From positions 346,380 to 410,379 of the forward strand of contig CAZKRY010000001.1 in the NCBI GenBank assembly GCA_964555355.1: a stretch of DNA of 64,000 nt, written 5' to 3'. Under the pieces are notes generated by a model that ran no database searches, was not told the DNA's origin, and saw only the letters and a list, made by a program, of their open reading frames with translations. This document shows, in pieces, positions 1 to 7,856 of this stretch (the stretch's first letter is position 1; every line of letters starts with the position of its first letter). The position numbers were made by a program, and so were the translations under genes. The DNA is from CAIKBL01 sp964555355. GTDB taxonomy: Bacteria; Pseudomonadota; Gammaproteobacteria; Ga0077536.

Positions 1-1
1 A

Positions 2-892
2 AAACTGATCGAAAGTTTGGGCGGCTGGGACAAGTTGATGGAGACGCTGAAGCAGCGTCTGGAAGAACAGAAGAAGGCGCATCACGGCGGTAACAAGTGG
101 ATAGGGACCGGCGGGACCTCGCCATTCGGCGCGCATGGCTATAACCCGGAGGGCGTGCGCATCGGGCAGCCCACCGGGCGCCAAGGGAAAGCGGTCAAGG
201 TGTGGGATAAACGCGAATACCAGAACCTGGATGACCAGGTCGAACTCGGTACACGCAACATCAAAGTGGCGCTGCGTAAATTGCGCCGCTTCGCGCGCGA
301 AGGGGCGGAAGAAGAACTCGATTTGGACGATACGATCCGCTCAACCGCGCGCCGCGCCGGCCTCTTGGATATCAAGCTCGTGCCCGAGCGGCGCAACACC
401 ACCAAGGTTCTGCTGTTCTTGGATGTGGGCGGCTCGATGGACCCGCACGTCAAAGTTTGCGAGGAGTTGTTCTCCGCAACACGCGCCGAGTTCAAGCACC
501 TGGAGCATTTCTACTTCCACAATTTTGTCTACGAGACGGTGTGGCGGGACAATCGCATGCGTAACAACCAGCGGTATCCGACGCAATCCGTGCTGAATAA
601 ATACAGTGCCGATCACAAGGTAGTCTTTGTCGGCGACGCGACGATGAGCCCGTATGAAATCATGGCGGTGGGCGGCAGTATCGAACACTGGAACGAAGAA
701 GCCGGCGCGACTTGGATGGGGCGCTTGCTCGCGCTTTACCCTTACGCGGTGTGGTTAAACCCGCAGCCGGAAGATTATTGGAGCTACATCCCGTCCATTG
801 GTATCGTTAAACAATTATTGGCCGATCGAATGTTTCCGCTGACGATCGATGGGTTGGAACGCGCGATGAAGGCGCTTAAAAAGGCGCACTGA
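2..892 (+). CDS. VWA-domain protein, COG3825/YehP-CoxE type (5' end outside window)
   Basis: The reading frame is open from base 2, so the start codon lies upstream; TTG at 17 is only an internal candidate. The visible 296 residues hold a von Willebrand factor A fold. A MIDAS-like motif DVGGSMD lies near residue 140 and supplies the metal site. A basic, glycine-rich segment (GGTSPFGAHGYNPEG) precedes it, and an ATMSPYE segment with an acidic metal-adjacent loop follows. Proteins of this type are usually encoded beside a MoxR-type AAA ATPase and are thought to act with it as a chaperone-like or metal-insertion pair; the partner would lie upstream of the window. The DxGxS spelling instead of DxSxS is normal for this subgroup as I remember it. 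The C-terminus is intact and ends in a lysine-rich tail. Exact substrate is unknown. Confidence 0.85.
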   Translation, partial: KLIESLGGWDKLMETLKQRLEEQKKAHHGGNKWIGTGGTSPFGAHGYNPEGVRIGQPTGRQGKAVKVWDKREYQNLDDQVELGTRNIKVALRKLRRFAREGAEEELDLDDTIRSTARRAGLLDIKLVPERRNTTKVLLFLDVGGSMDPHVKVCEELFSATRAEFKHLEHFYFHNFVYETVWRDNRMRNNQRYPTQSVLNKYSADHKVVFVGDATMSPYEIMAVGGSIEHWNEEAGATWMGRLLALYPYAVWLNPQPEDYWSYIPSIGIVKQLLADRMFPLTIDGLERAMKALKKAH

Positions 893-897
893 GTGTT

Positions 898-1944
898 TTG
901 AACGCCAGCGGCGATCTCCGATTGAACGTTGGGACCGCTTGTTCTTGTTTGAGAGTGTTACTGCTCATTGTTAGCGCCATGACGCTAACGCGCGTTACGT
1001 TCGCGATAAGCGCCGACGATCTTGCCGTCATTATCAACGATGACGACGCTTACAGTGTCGACATCGGGACGCATTACGCGGCGGCACGGCAGATCCCTCA
1101 AGCGCATGTCGTGCACGTTCATCTCGGCACCCCCCGCGCTGTTCTCGCCCCGGACGACTTCAAGCGCGCATACACAACAGTGACTGAAACGCTGCCCAAG
1201 ACGGTGCAAGGATTCGCGCTCGCGTGGACGCGTCCTTATCGCGTTGGGTGCATGTCGATGACCACCGCTTTCGCGATGGGTTACGCACCGCGGCATTGTG
1301 CGGACGGTTGTAAACCCATTGCGCCAAATCCGTTGTATGACAAAGAGACGCGTGCGCCGTACACGGACTTCCGCGTGCGTCCGGCAATGTTGCTTGCGGC
1401 AGAAACCGCCGCGAACGCGCGCCAACTGATCGCCCGCGGCGTGCGCAGCGACGGGATCAAACCCGCCGGCACTGCGTATTTAGTCGAAACCAACGATCGT
1501 GCGCGCAGCACACGTACGCCTAAGTATCCGGCAATCGTGCAGCGGTTCGGGAGCGCATTAGACGTGCGGATGGTGCGCGGCGAAGGTATTCGCGAGCGCT
1601 TCGATGTCATGTTTTATTTCACCGGTGCGACTCATGTGCCGTACCTTGAAACGCTTGGGTTTTTGCCGGGCGCGATTGCCGATCATTTAACCTCCGCCGG
1701 GGGCCAGCTTGACGGCGAGGGTCAGATGAGCGCGCTGCGATGGCTGGAAGCAGGTGCGACCGGTAGCTACGGTACCGTTGTCGAGCCGTGCAATTTCCCG
1801 CAAAAGTTCCCCGCCCCCATGCAGGTACTAAAGTTTTATCTGGCCGGCGAAACGCTGCTGGAAGCTTACTGGAAGAGTGTGGTGTGGCCTGGCCAAGGGG
1901 TCTTTATTGGCGAGCCGCTCGCGAGCCCCTATCGTGTCCAGTGA
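898..1944 (+). CDS. TIGR03790-like secreted protein of unknown function
   Basis: The 348-residue product starts with a hydrophobic stretch (about residues 15-35, LRVLLLIVSAMTL) that looks like a signal peptide, so it is probably exported. The mature part begins with a conserved-looking VIINDDDAYSVDIGTHYAAARQ segment and contains a FALAWTRPYRVGCMSMTTAFA strand-loop typical, from memory, of the TIGR03790 family. No enzymatic role is established for that family. The start is uncertain: TTG at 898 is 5 bp after the previous stop, with in-frame TTG 922 and GTG 955 as alternatives; ATG 979 would leave too short a signal. The tight spacing suggests cotranscription with the VWA gene. Confidence 0.7.
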   Translation: MNASGDLRLNVGTACSCLRVLLLIVSAMTLTRVTFAISADDLAVIINDDDAYSVDIGTHYAAARQIPQAHVVHVHLGTPRAVLAPDDFKRAYTTVTETLPKTVQGFALAWTRPYRVGCMSMTTAFAMGYAPRHCADGCKPIAPNPLYDKETRAPYTDFRVRPAMLLAAETAANARQLIARGVRSDGIKPAGTAYLVETNDRARSTRTPKYPAIVQRFGSALDVRMVRGEGIRERFDVMFYFTGATHVPYLETLGFLPGAIADHLTSAGGQLDGEGQMSALRWLEAGATGSYGTVVEPCNFPQKFPAPMQVLKFYLAGETLLEAYWKSVVWPGQGVFIGEPLASPYRVQ

Positions 1945-2060
1945 CGCCGCCCGGCGTCAGGTGCCAGAATTTGTCGCTAGGTAGCGTCAGTTCGCGCGCA
2001 CGAGTTTCGAATATTTCCTACCCCGGTCAAGATCCACCGCCTCCACGCCGCTAATTTCTC

Positions 2061-2402
2061 GTGAAACGGGTCACGTTTCCTCACTCAAACGACGAACCCG
2101 GTCGCACTGACAGCACAGTGAACGTCTATGTTTGCGAAGATGGAACGACGATTGCTGTATCTGTCATGAAACGCAATCCACGGAGACCAATAATGAAGGC
2201 CATTTCGACGATAGACCGGCGCATTGCGCGATTCTCCGGCTATCGGGACATGAACGGTGAGTTTGTGCCATTCACGATGTCCGACGAAGTTTTCAGCCGC
2301 GCGCGGAAACTCGGCGCGCGGGTTCTGTTGCGCCTGGAACTGTCCGAGAGTCGCGAGTTACAAGGTTTGTTTTATACCAACGATCGCAGCCTATCGCGCT
2401 AA
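2061..2402 (+). CDS. small hypothetical protein
   Basis: A 113-codon frame opens with GTG at 2061. I do not recognise the product. The C-terminal half is basic and amphipathic, with the peptide VFSRARKLGARVLLRLEL. An internal ATG at 2193 has a convincing Shine-Dalgarno (GGAG at 2182-2185, 7 bp spacing) and would give a 69-residue protein, so the true gene may be the shorter form. It lies alone between the TIGR03790-like gene and a CTCTCCC repeat. Confidence 0.4.
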   Translation: MKRVTFPHSNDEPGRTDSTVNVYVCEDGTTIAVSVMKRNPRRPIMKAISTIDRRIARFSGYRDMNGEFVPFTMSDEVFSRARKLGARVLLRLELSESRELQGLFYTNDRSLSR

Positions 2403-2410
2403 CGAACGAA

Positions 2411-2460
2411 ACCTCTCCCACCGGGAGAGGTCGGCGCGTCAGCGCCGGGTGCGGGGCAGC
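2411..2460. repeat. CTCTCCC/GGGAGAGG intergenic repeat, copy 1
   Basis: A short palindrome CCTCTCCCACCGGGAGAGG is followed by a GCGTCAGCGCCGGGTG stretch. It is the reverse orientation of the unit seen at 33 kb, 46.6 kb, 48.9 kb and 52.2 kb. It can fold into a GC-rich hairpin just behind the small ORF and could serve as a transcript end. Confidence 0.7.
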
Positions 2461-2525
2461 CTTTCTACAGCCACCCGCACGCTCCGCAAAAACACTGTCT
2501 CTACCGCACCTGGTTAGCTACCATG

Positions 2526-2540
2526 CTCCGAATTTCGGAG
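2526..2540. promoter_or_regulatory. perfect 7-bp palindrome overlapping the SirB1-like gene RBS
   Basis: CTCCGAA-T-TTCGGAG is a perfect inverted repeat whose right arm includes the GGAGG Shine-Dalgarno (2537-2541), 6 bp before the GTG start at 2548. A protein bound here, or a small hairpin, would block ribosome access. Regulation is inferred only. Confidence 0.35.
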
Positions 2541-2547
2541 GCTCGGT

Positions 2548-3315
2548 GTGGACAAGGGAAAGCTCGAATCGGCGTTTAAGCGTTTTGCGGATAATCCCGC
2601 CGATCTTCTCGAAGGCGCGCTGCTGGTGTCTGCGCTAGTGCAACCGTTGACCGATCCCGCCTGGTGCCGCCGCACCATTCAAGAGTTAACCGACAAATTG
2701 AGTTTGCCGACGGTAGAGGCTTTGCTTGAGCTGTTTCACCGTGAAGGATTCGCTGGCGCCGACACGTATTACGAAGCGCGCAACAGCGCGGTCGACTATG
2801 TACTTAAGGAGCGACGCGGCATTCCCATCACCCTTGCGGTTATTTTGATAGAGGTGGCCCGTAGAGCGGGACTCGCCGCTGCGGGAATTAATTTCCCGGG
2901 GCACTTTTTAGTTTCGATAGCCGAACGTGTGGTCGATCCCTTCACGTTGCAGGCGCTGTCCGAACAAGCATGTAAACAACGTCTCGCGGCCTCGGGCGTG
3001 CGTCCAGAAGTCGCGTGGCGGCGCGCGTCCAATACCGCCATCGTATTGAGAATGCTGAATAATCTGCGGGGTATCGCACTGCAATCCGGTGATTCCGCGC
3101 GGGCGCTCGAGTACACCGATTACCAGCTTCAACTAAACGGTGACCGGCTTGAACTTGCGCTCGTCCGGGCGGAATTGTGGGTCGCGATTGGCGCGCCACA
3201 AATAGCGGTGCATGAACTTGAAACGGCTAAGACCTTGAATCCTGGTGCGGAACTCACTGAACAAATTGACCAGCGGTTATCTCTGCTAGCGAAGGCAAGG
3301 CCCTCTCTGCACTGA
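2548..3315 (+). CDS. SirB1-like transglutaminase-fold/TPR protein
   Basis: The 255-residue product matches the SirB1 layout. A transglutaminase-like N-terminal half carries the hallmark RRGIPITLAVILIEVARRAGL-type segment (residues about 90-110), followed by AAGINFPGHFLVS and a VVDPF loop. A C-terminal helical part with ARALEYTDYQLQLNGDRLELALVRAELW reads as tetratricopeptide repeats. Members are intracellular; the family has been linked to response-regulator modulation in gammaproteobacteria, but the activity is unproven. Start is GTG with a GGAGG 6 bp upstream. The canonical catalytic Cys of active transglutaminases is not evident, as is usual for this family. Confidence 0.85.
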   Translation: MDKGKLESAFKRFADNPADLLEGALLVSALVQPLTDPAWCRRTIQELTDKLSLPTVEALLELFHREGFAGADTYYEARNSAVDYVLKERRGIPITLAVILIEVARRAGLAAAGINFPGHFLVSIAERVVDPFTLQALSEQACKQRLAASGVRPEVAWRRASNTAIVLRMLNNLRGIALQSGDSARALEYTDYQLQLNGDRLELALVRAELWVAIGAPQIAVHELETAKTLNPGAELTEQIDQRLSLLAKARPSLH

Positions 3316-3326
3316 GAATTTCCTGT

Positions 3327-3373
3327 TGTTCACGCTATGAACAGCATGATAGGCTGTGTTCATACCTTGAACA
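3327..3373. promoter_or_regulatory. tandem palindromic operator upstream of the glycan-locus regulator
   Basis: Two perfect inverted repeats with identical arms lie directly before the regulator gene: TGTTCA-CGCTA-TGAACA (3327-3343) and TGTTCA-TACCT-TGAACA (3357-3373). Their centres are 30 bp apart, close to three helical turns, so two dimers would sit on roughly the same DNA face. The second palindrome ends 6 bp before the ATG at 3380. The obvious candidate ligand is the winged-helix protein encoded next, acting as an autorepressor and perhaps controlling the whole cluster. The pattern is seen directly; the binding partner is inferred. Confidence 0.75.
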
Positions 3374-3379
3374 CCCTGT

Positions 3380-4030
3380 ATGACCCAGCAACGCGAAGAA
3401 TCCCTCACTCTGGAATTGCTCTCAGCGATCGAAGCCAAGAGCGACGTCACTCAGCGCCATATCGCGGACCGCATGGGGGTGGCGCTCGGACTCGCGAATT
3501 CCTACTTAAAACGCTGTGTGCGAAAGGGGTTGGTGAAAATCACCCAAGCACCGGCTAACCGTTATTTGTATTACTTAACGCCAACCGGGTTCGCCGAGAA
3601 AAGCCGCCTGACAGCGCAGTATTTCAGCTATTCGTTTGATTTTTATCGGCGGGCGAGTGCTTCCACGCGCGAAGCGCTCGCGCTCTGCGCTGAACGGAAC
3701 TGGCGGCGATTGCTCTTTATCGGCACCTCTGAACTCGCGGAAATCGCGTTTGTGAGCAGTCATGACTTTAAGTTCGAAATTATTGGGACCTACGCCGCGG
3801 GAAGCGGACTTAAAGCTTTTCTGGGTAGACCGGTGTGGGAAGAAATTCCGCCGCTAGACAAGTTTGACGGTGCGATATTTTGCGCGCTGGATGGCCACCA
3901 AGCGTGGTTTGAACGTGTTACCCAAGAGATTCCCGTTGAACGATTGGTTTTTCCGGAACTCGTTAAACCGCTCATGCCCGTAACCTCCAATTTTCACGCG
4001 CCAACGCCGACGTCAGGCGCAAGGAGTTAA
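3380..4030 (+). CDS. winged-helix transcriptional regulator of the glycan locus
   Basis: A 216-residue protein. Residues about 8-75 form a winged helix-turn-helix of MarR/LexA-like type (SDVTQRHIADRMGVALGLAN then a YLTPTGF wing). The remainder is a separate alpha/beta domain (RLLFIGTSELAEIAFV, a Rossmann-like strand-turn-helix) of unknown ligand. Such two-part regulators often head polysaccharide gene clusters in Proteobacteria. Two identical palindromes immediately upstream fit a dimeric autoregulator. ATG at 3380 is the only sensible start. The 4-bp gap to the next gene places it in the same transcript as the sugar-nucleotide genes. Confidence 0.8.
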   Translation: MTQQREESLTLELLSAIEAKSDVTQRHIADRMGVALGLANSYLKRCVRKGLVKITQAPANRYLYYLTPTGFAEKSRLTAQYFSYSFDFYRRASASTREALALCAERNWRRLLFIGTSELAEIAFVSSHDFKFEIIGTYAAGSGLKAFLGRPVWEEIPPLDKFDGAIFCALDGHQAWFERVTQEIPVERLVFPELVKPLMPVTSNFHAPTPTSGARS

Positions 4031-4034
4031 CTCG

Positions 4035-5099
4035 ATGGAATATCGCGTGCCTTATCGGATTGAGGACCGACGCATACGGTTTGCCGTCGTCGGCGCCGGC
4101 CGCATTTCCGACCGGCATTTCGATGCACTGAAGGCGCATGCGGAACGCGCCGAACTGGTCGCCATCGCGGACAGCGATCCCCAAGTACTCAAAAAGACTT
4201 GCGAAACACACGGGGTGGAGGGTTATGACGGATTAGATGCGTTGCTCACAAAAAGCGACGCCGACTGCGTCGCGCTATGCACGCCCTCGGGTCTTCACCC
4301 GGCACAAGCGATGCAAGTTGCCCGCGCCGGCCGCCACGTCGTTACGGAAAAGCCAATGGCCACGCGCCTGGTCGATGGCAAACGCATGGTACAAACCTGC
4401 GACGAAAACAATGTTCATCTGTTCGTCGTCAAACAGAATCGCCTGAACCCGACGTTGCAGTTGGTCAAAAATGCGGTGCGCAAACGGCGCTTTGGACGCA
4501 TCTACATGGTCAACGTCAATGTGTTCTGGACGCGACCGCAGTCTTATTACGACTCATCCCGTTGGCGCGGAACCTGGGAATTTGACGGCGGCGCATTCAT
4601 GAACCAAGCCAGCCACTACATTGATCTGCTCGACTGGCTAATTGGCCCAATCGAGAGCGTGCATGCCTATACCTCAACACTCGAACGCAATATCGAAGTC
4701 GAAGATAGCGGGGTCGCCAATATCAAATGGCGCTCCGGCGCGCTGGGGTCGCTCAATGTCACGATGTTGACCTACCCGCGTAACCTTGAAGGCTCGATCA
4801 CTATCTTGGGTGAAAAGGGCTCGGTGCAAGTAGGCGGTGTTGCCGTCAACGAAATCAAACACTGGGAGTTTGCCGAGCCTGACGCCGACGATGAGAAAGT
4901 TAAAGACGCAAGTTACGGCACGGCGTCCGTATATGGCGTCGGCCATCCGATGTACTACGACAACGTTATTCGCGTGCTACGGGGCGAAGCGAGAGCGGAA
5001 ACCGATGGACGGGAAGGGCTACGTTCGCTCGAAACCTTGATCGCCATGTACATCTCCTCACGCGATGGCCGTCGCGTGTCATTGCCGCTCGAATATTGA
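4035..5099 (+). CDS. wbpB: Gfo/Idh/MocA oxidoreductase, WbpB/WlbA-like UDP-GlcNAcA 3-dehydrogenase
   Basis: The 354-residue product has an N-terminal NAD-binding Rossmann fold (FAVVGAGRISDRH, residues 17-28) and the family EKPMA motif (105-109) whose lysine is catalytic in Gfo/Idh/MocA enzymes. The C-terminal substrate domain includes GGAFMNQASHYIDLLDW, typical of the WlbA/WbpB branch that oxidises C3 of UDP-N-acetylglucosaminuronic acid. The next two genes encode the matching acetyltransferase and aminotransferase, which strongly supports this pathway assignment. An AAGGAG sits 8 bp before ATG 4035. The UDP-GlcNAc 6-dehydrogenase (WbpA) that would supply the substrate is not in this window. 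Confidence 0.85.
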   Translation: MEYRVPYRIEDRRIRFAVVGAGRISDRHFDALKAHAERAELVAIADSDPQVLKKTCETHGVEGYDGLDALLTKSDADCVALCTPSGLHPAQAMQVARAGRHVVTEKPMATRLVDGKRMVQTCDENNVHLFVVKQNRLNPTLQLVKNAVRKRRFGRIYMVNVNVFWTRPQSYYDSSRWRGTWEFDGGAFMNQASHYIDLLDWLIGPIESVHAYTSTLERNIEVEDSGVANIKWRSGALGSLNVTMLTYPRNLEGSITILGEKGSVQVGGVAVNEIKHWEFAEPDADDEKVKDASYGTASVYGVGHPMYYDNVIRVLRGEARAETDGREGLRSLETLIAMYISSRDGRRVSLPLEY

Positions 5100-5109
5100 G
5101 GCTCTGACT

Positions 5110-5685
5110 ATGGCCTATACCGTTCACCCAAGCGCAATCGTCGATGACGGCGCGCAGATCGGCGATGGCACCCGGATCTGGCACTGGGTGCATGTGAGCG
5201 CGGGCGCGCGGATCGGCCAAGGTTGCTCGCTTGGCCAGAATGTCTATGTGGGCAATCGCGTCGTCATCGGCAATAACGTCAAGATTCAAAATAACGTTTC
5301 GGTATATGACAACGTAACACTAGAAGACGGCGTCTTTTGCGGTCCGAGCATGGTGTTCACGAATGTTTATAACCCACGCTCGGAAGTCTCACGCAAAGAC
5401 GAGTACCGCGATACGTTGGTGAAGCGCGGCGCGACCTTAGGTGCTAATTGCACCATCGTGTGCGGGGCGACAATCGGCGAGTACGCATTTATTGGCGCGG
5501 GCGCGGTTGTCAATCGCGATGTGCCGGCGTTTGCGCTAATCGTCGGCGTCCCAGGCAAACAGATGGGATGGATGAGTAAGTTTGGCGAGCGATTGAATTT
5601 ACCGCTCAGCGGAGACGCTGAGTGTATTTGTCCGCATACGAACGAACGTTATGTACTACGAGCCGGCGTGTGTACCACCGTTTGA
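5110..5685 (+). CDS. wbpD: hexapeptide-repeat N-acetyltransferase, WbpD-like
   Basis: From ATG 5110 the product is 191 residues, the usual length of WbpD/WlbB. An upstream in-frame start at 5065 would overlap the previous gene and add an unlike leader, so it was set aside. The protein shows left-handed beta-helix hexapeptides throughout (IGDGTRIWHW, IGQGCSLGQNVYVG, IGNNVKIQNNVSVY), then VFTNVYNPRSEVSRKDEY and a GATIGEYAFIGAGAVVNRDV end. In the Wbp pathway the enzyme acetylates the 3-amino group of UDP-GlcNAc(3N)A using acetyl-CoA in the cytoplasm. It lies 10 bp after the WbpB-like gene. Confidence 0.87.
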   Translation: MAYTVHPSAIVDDGAQIGDGTRIWHWVHVSAGARIGQGCSLGQNVYVGNRVVIGNNVKIQNNVSVYDNVTLEDGVFCGPSMVFTNVYNPRSEVSRKDEYRDTLVKRGATLGANCTIVCGATIGEYAFIGAGAVVNRDVPAFALIVGVPGKQMGWMSKFGERLNLPLSGDAECICPHTNERYVLRAGVCTTV

Positions 5686-5713
5686 AGCGAATAAACGCGA
5701 CACCTAGGACACC

Positions 5714-6820
5714 ATGATGGAATTCATTGATCTCAAAACGCAGTACCAACGGCTTAAACCGGAAATCGACCGACATATCCAACAAGTGCTCGACCACGGC
5801 GCCTACATCATGGGGCCCGAAGTCGCGGCGATAGAAGCCAAACTCGCGGAGTATGTCGGCACCAAACACTGCATTACCGTCGCCAGTGGTACCGATGCAC
5901 TGCTAATCGCGATGATGGCGCTGGGGATCAAGGCCGGCGATGAAATCATCACGACCCCATTCACGTTTATCGCAACTGGCGAAATGATTGCGCTACTCGG
6001 CGCCAAACCCGTGTTTGTCGATATCGATCGTGAGACCTATAACCTCGATCCCACGCTCACTGAAGCCGCCATCACCTCGCGCACTCGCGCGATCATGCCG
6101 GTGAGTTTGTATGGCCAGTGCGCCGAATTGGACGAGATTAATGCGATCGGCGCCAAACACGGCATTCCGGTGATTGAAGATGCGGCGCAGAGTTTCGGCG
6201 CCACTTACAAAGGCCGAAAATCATGTGCACTTTCCACCATTGGATGCACGAGCTTTTTCCCGTCCAAGCCGCTGGGTTGCTATGGCGATGGCGGCGCCTG
6301 TTTTACGGACGACGATGCGCTCGCCAAAGCAATGCGCGAGATCCGCGTACACGGCCAGGACCGCCGTTATCATCATCCAATCATCGGTGTGAATGGCCGG
6401 ATGGATACGTTGCAGTGCGCGATTCTGCTCGCCAAGTTCCCGACGTTTGCGGAAGAAGTACGGCTGCGTGAAGAAATCGGCGCGCGCTACACAGCGCTAA
6501 TCAAGAATGCCGCAAGCGGCGCGCAACCGCCGACACTAAGGTCCTACAACACCTCGGTCTATGCGCAGTACACGGTGGAAGTGGACGCGCGAGACGTGGT
6601 CCAAGAAAAATTGAAAGCGGCCGGGATCCCAACCGCCGTGCATTATCCGGTACCGCTACATTTGCAGCCGGCGTTTGCGTCGCTTGGACTGAAAGAAGGA
6701 GCCTTCCCCAAGAGCGAAGCGGCGGCGAAACGGGTGATGAGTTTGCCGATGCATCCGTTTCTAAATGAATCAACTCAACAACAGGTTATTCAAGCGCTGA
6801 TGTCGGCGACTTCACGCTAA
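5714..6820 (+). CDS. wbpE: DegT/DnrJ/EryC1 aminotransferase, WbpE-like
   Basis: A 368-residue PLP-dependent sugar aminotransferase. The N-terminus MEFIDLKTQYQRLKPEI is typical of the WbpE/WlbC group. Lys185 in SFFPSKPLGCYGDGG is the Schiff-base lysine, and the EDAAQSFGA segment (155-163) holds the Asp that contacts the PLP nitrogen. Two Met codons lie in tandem at 5714 and 5717; either may start. With the preceding genes it would convert the 3-keto intermediate to the 3-amino sugar. Domain length is normal and no defect is seen. Confidence 0.87.
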   Translation: MMEFIDLKTQYQRLKPEIDRHIQQVLDHGAYIMGPEVAAIEAKLAEYVGTKHCITVASGTDALLIAMMALGIKAGDEIITTPFTFIATGEMIALLGAKPVFVDIDRETYNLDPTLTEAAITSRTRAIMPVSLYGQCAELDEINAIGAKHGIPVIEDAAQSFGATYKGRKSCALSTIGCTSFFPSKPLGCYGDGGACFTDDDALAKAMREIRVHGQDRRYHHPIIGVNGRMDTLQCAILLAKFPTFAEEVRLREEIGARYTALIKNAASGAQPPTLRSYNTSVYAQYTVEVDARDVVQEKLKAAGIPTAVHYPVPLHLQPAFASLGLKEGAFPKSEAAAKRVMSLPMHPFLNESTQQQVIQALMSATSR

Positions 6821-6840
6821 TTCAACTTCCGGAGCACAAC

Positions 6841-7836
6841 ATGGATATTCGCGGTAAGAAACTCGTGGTCATTGGTGGAGCCGGTTTAATCGGCTCACAC
6901 GCCGTTGATTTATTAACTAAGGAAGATGTCGGCGAAATCGTTATCTACGATAACTTCGTCCGCGGCACGACCGAAAATTTAGCGGGCGCGTTACGCGATC
7001 CGCGGGTCAAGGTGTATGAAGCCGGTGGCGACGTTTGTCAGGCGGATATTCTCGATGCGGCGCTCAAAGGCGCGGATGGCGTATTTCATTTCGCCGCGTT
7101 GTGGCTCCTGCAGTGCCATGAGTTCCCGCGCGCGGCGTTTGACGTCAATGTGCGCGGCACTTTCAACGTGCTTGAGGCATGCGTCGCGAACAAAGTTCAA
7201 CGCCTCGTCTACTCGTCATCCGCATCAGTCTACGGCGACGCGGTGGAAGAACCGATGACCGAAGACCACCCGTTTCTAAATAAGAATTTTTACGGCGCGA
7301 CGAAAATTTGCGGCGAATCGATGGCGCGCGCCTATCACCATCGCTATGGACTGAACTTTGTCGGCTTACGCTACATGAACGTCTATGGCCCTCGCCAGGA
7401 TTATCGGGGCGCGTATATCGCGGTGATCATGAAGATGTTGGACGCAATCGACAAAGGTGAGGGCCCAACGATCTTCGGAGACGGCTCCGAAGCTTTTGAC
7501 TTTGTGGCCGTTGAAGACTGCGGCGCGGCGAATGTCTGCGCCATGAAGGCCGAGACGGTCGATCGCTTTTACAATGTCGGCACCGGCCATCGGACCTCTT
7601 TAAAAGAAATTGCCGAGCTACTGCTACGTCTATCTGGCTCGAAAGCTACCATCAATTACGCGCCCCGCAGTCAAGCGACGTTCGTTCGCAACCGGATCGG
7701 CTGCCCGAAACGGGCAACGGCCGAAATCGGTTTTACCGCGAAAATCGCACTCGAAGAAGGCATGCGTCGAGTCATCGATTGGCGCAAGTCGCACATTGAG
7801 GAAGTGAACTCGCGTCGCGCGAAGGCTGCGAAGTAG
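6841..7836 (+). CDS. NAD-dependent epimerase/dehydratase (extended SDR)
   Basis: 331 residues with the extended-SDR features: GGAGLIGS nucleotide loop (residues 12-19), DNFVRGTTENL after strand 2, an active-site SSSASVYGDA strand, and the YGATK catalytic Tyr-Lys pair near residue 150. YMNVYGPRQDYRG follows as in nucleotide-sugar 4-epimerases. In context it probably epimerises the uronic-acid or GlcNAc nucleotide sugar made by the Wbp-like enzymes, but the substrate cannot be fixed from motifs. It starts 20 bp after the aminotransferase and belongs to the same operon. Confidence 0.8.
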   Translation: MDIRGKKLVVIGGAGLIGSHAVDLLTKEDVGEIVIYDNFVRGTTENLAGALRDPRVKVYEAGGDVCQADILDAALKGADGVFHFAALWLLQCHEFPRAAFDVNVRGTFNVLEACVANKVQRLVYSSSASVYGDAVEEPMTEDHPFLNKNFYGATKICGESMARAYHHRYGLNFVGLRYMNVYGPRQDYRGAYIAVIMKMLDAIDKGEGPTIFGDGSEAFDFVAVEDCGAANVCAMKAETVDRFYNVGTGHRTSLKEIAELLLRLSGSKATINYAPRSQATFVRNRIGCPKRATAEIGFTAKIALEEGMRRVIDWRKSHIEEVNSRRAKAAK

Positions 7837-7856
7837 GTCGGCGGCGCAGACACACG

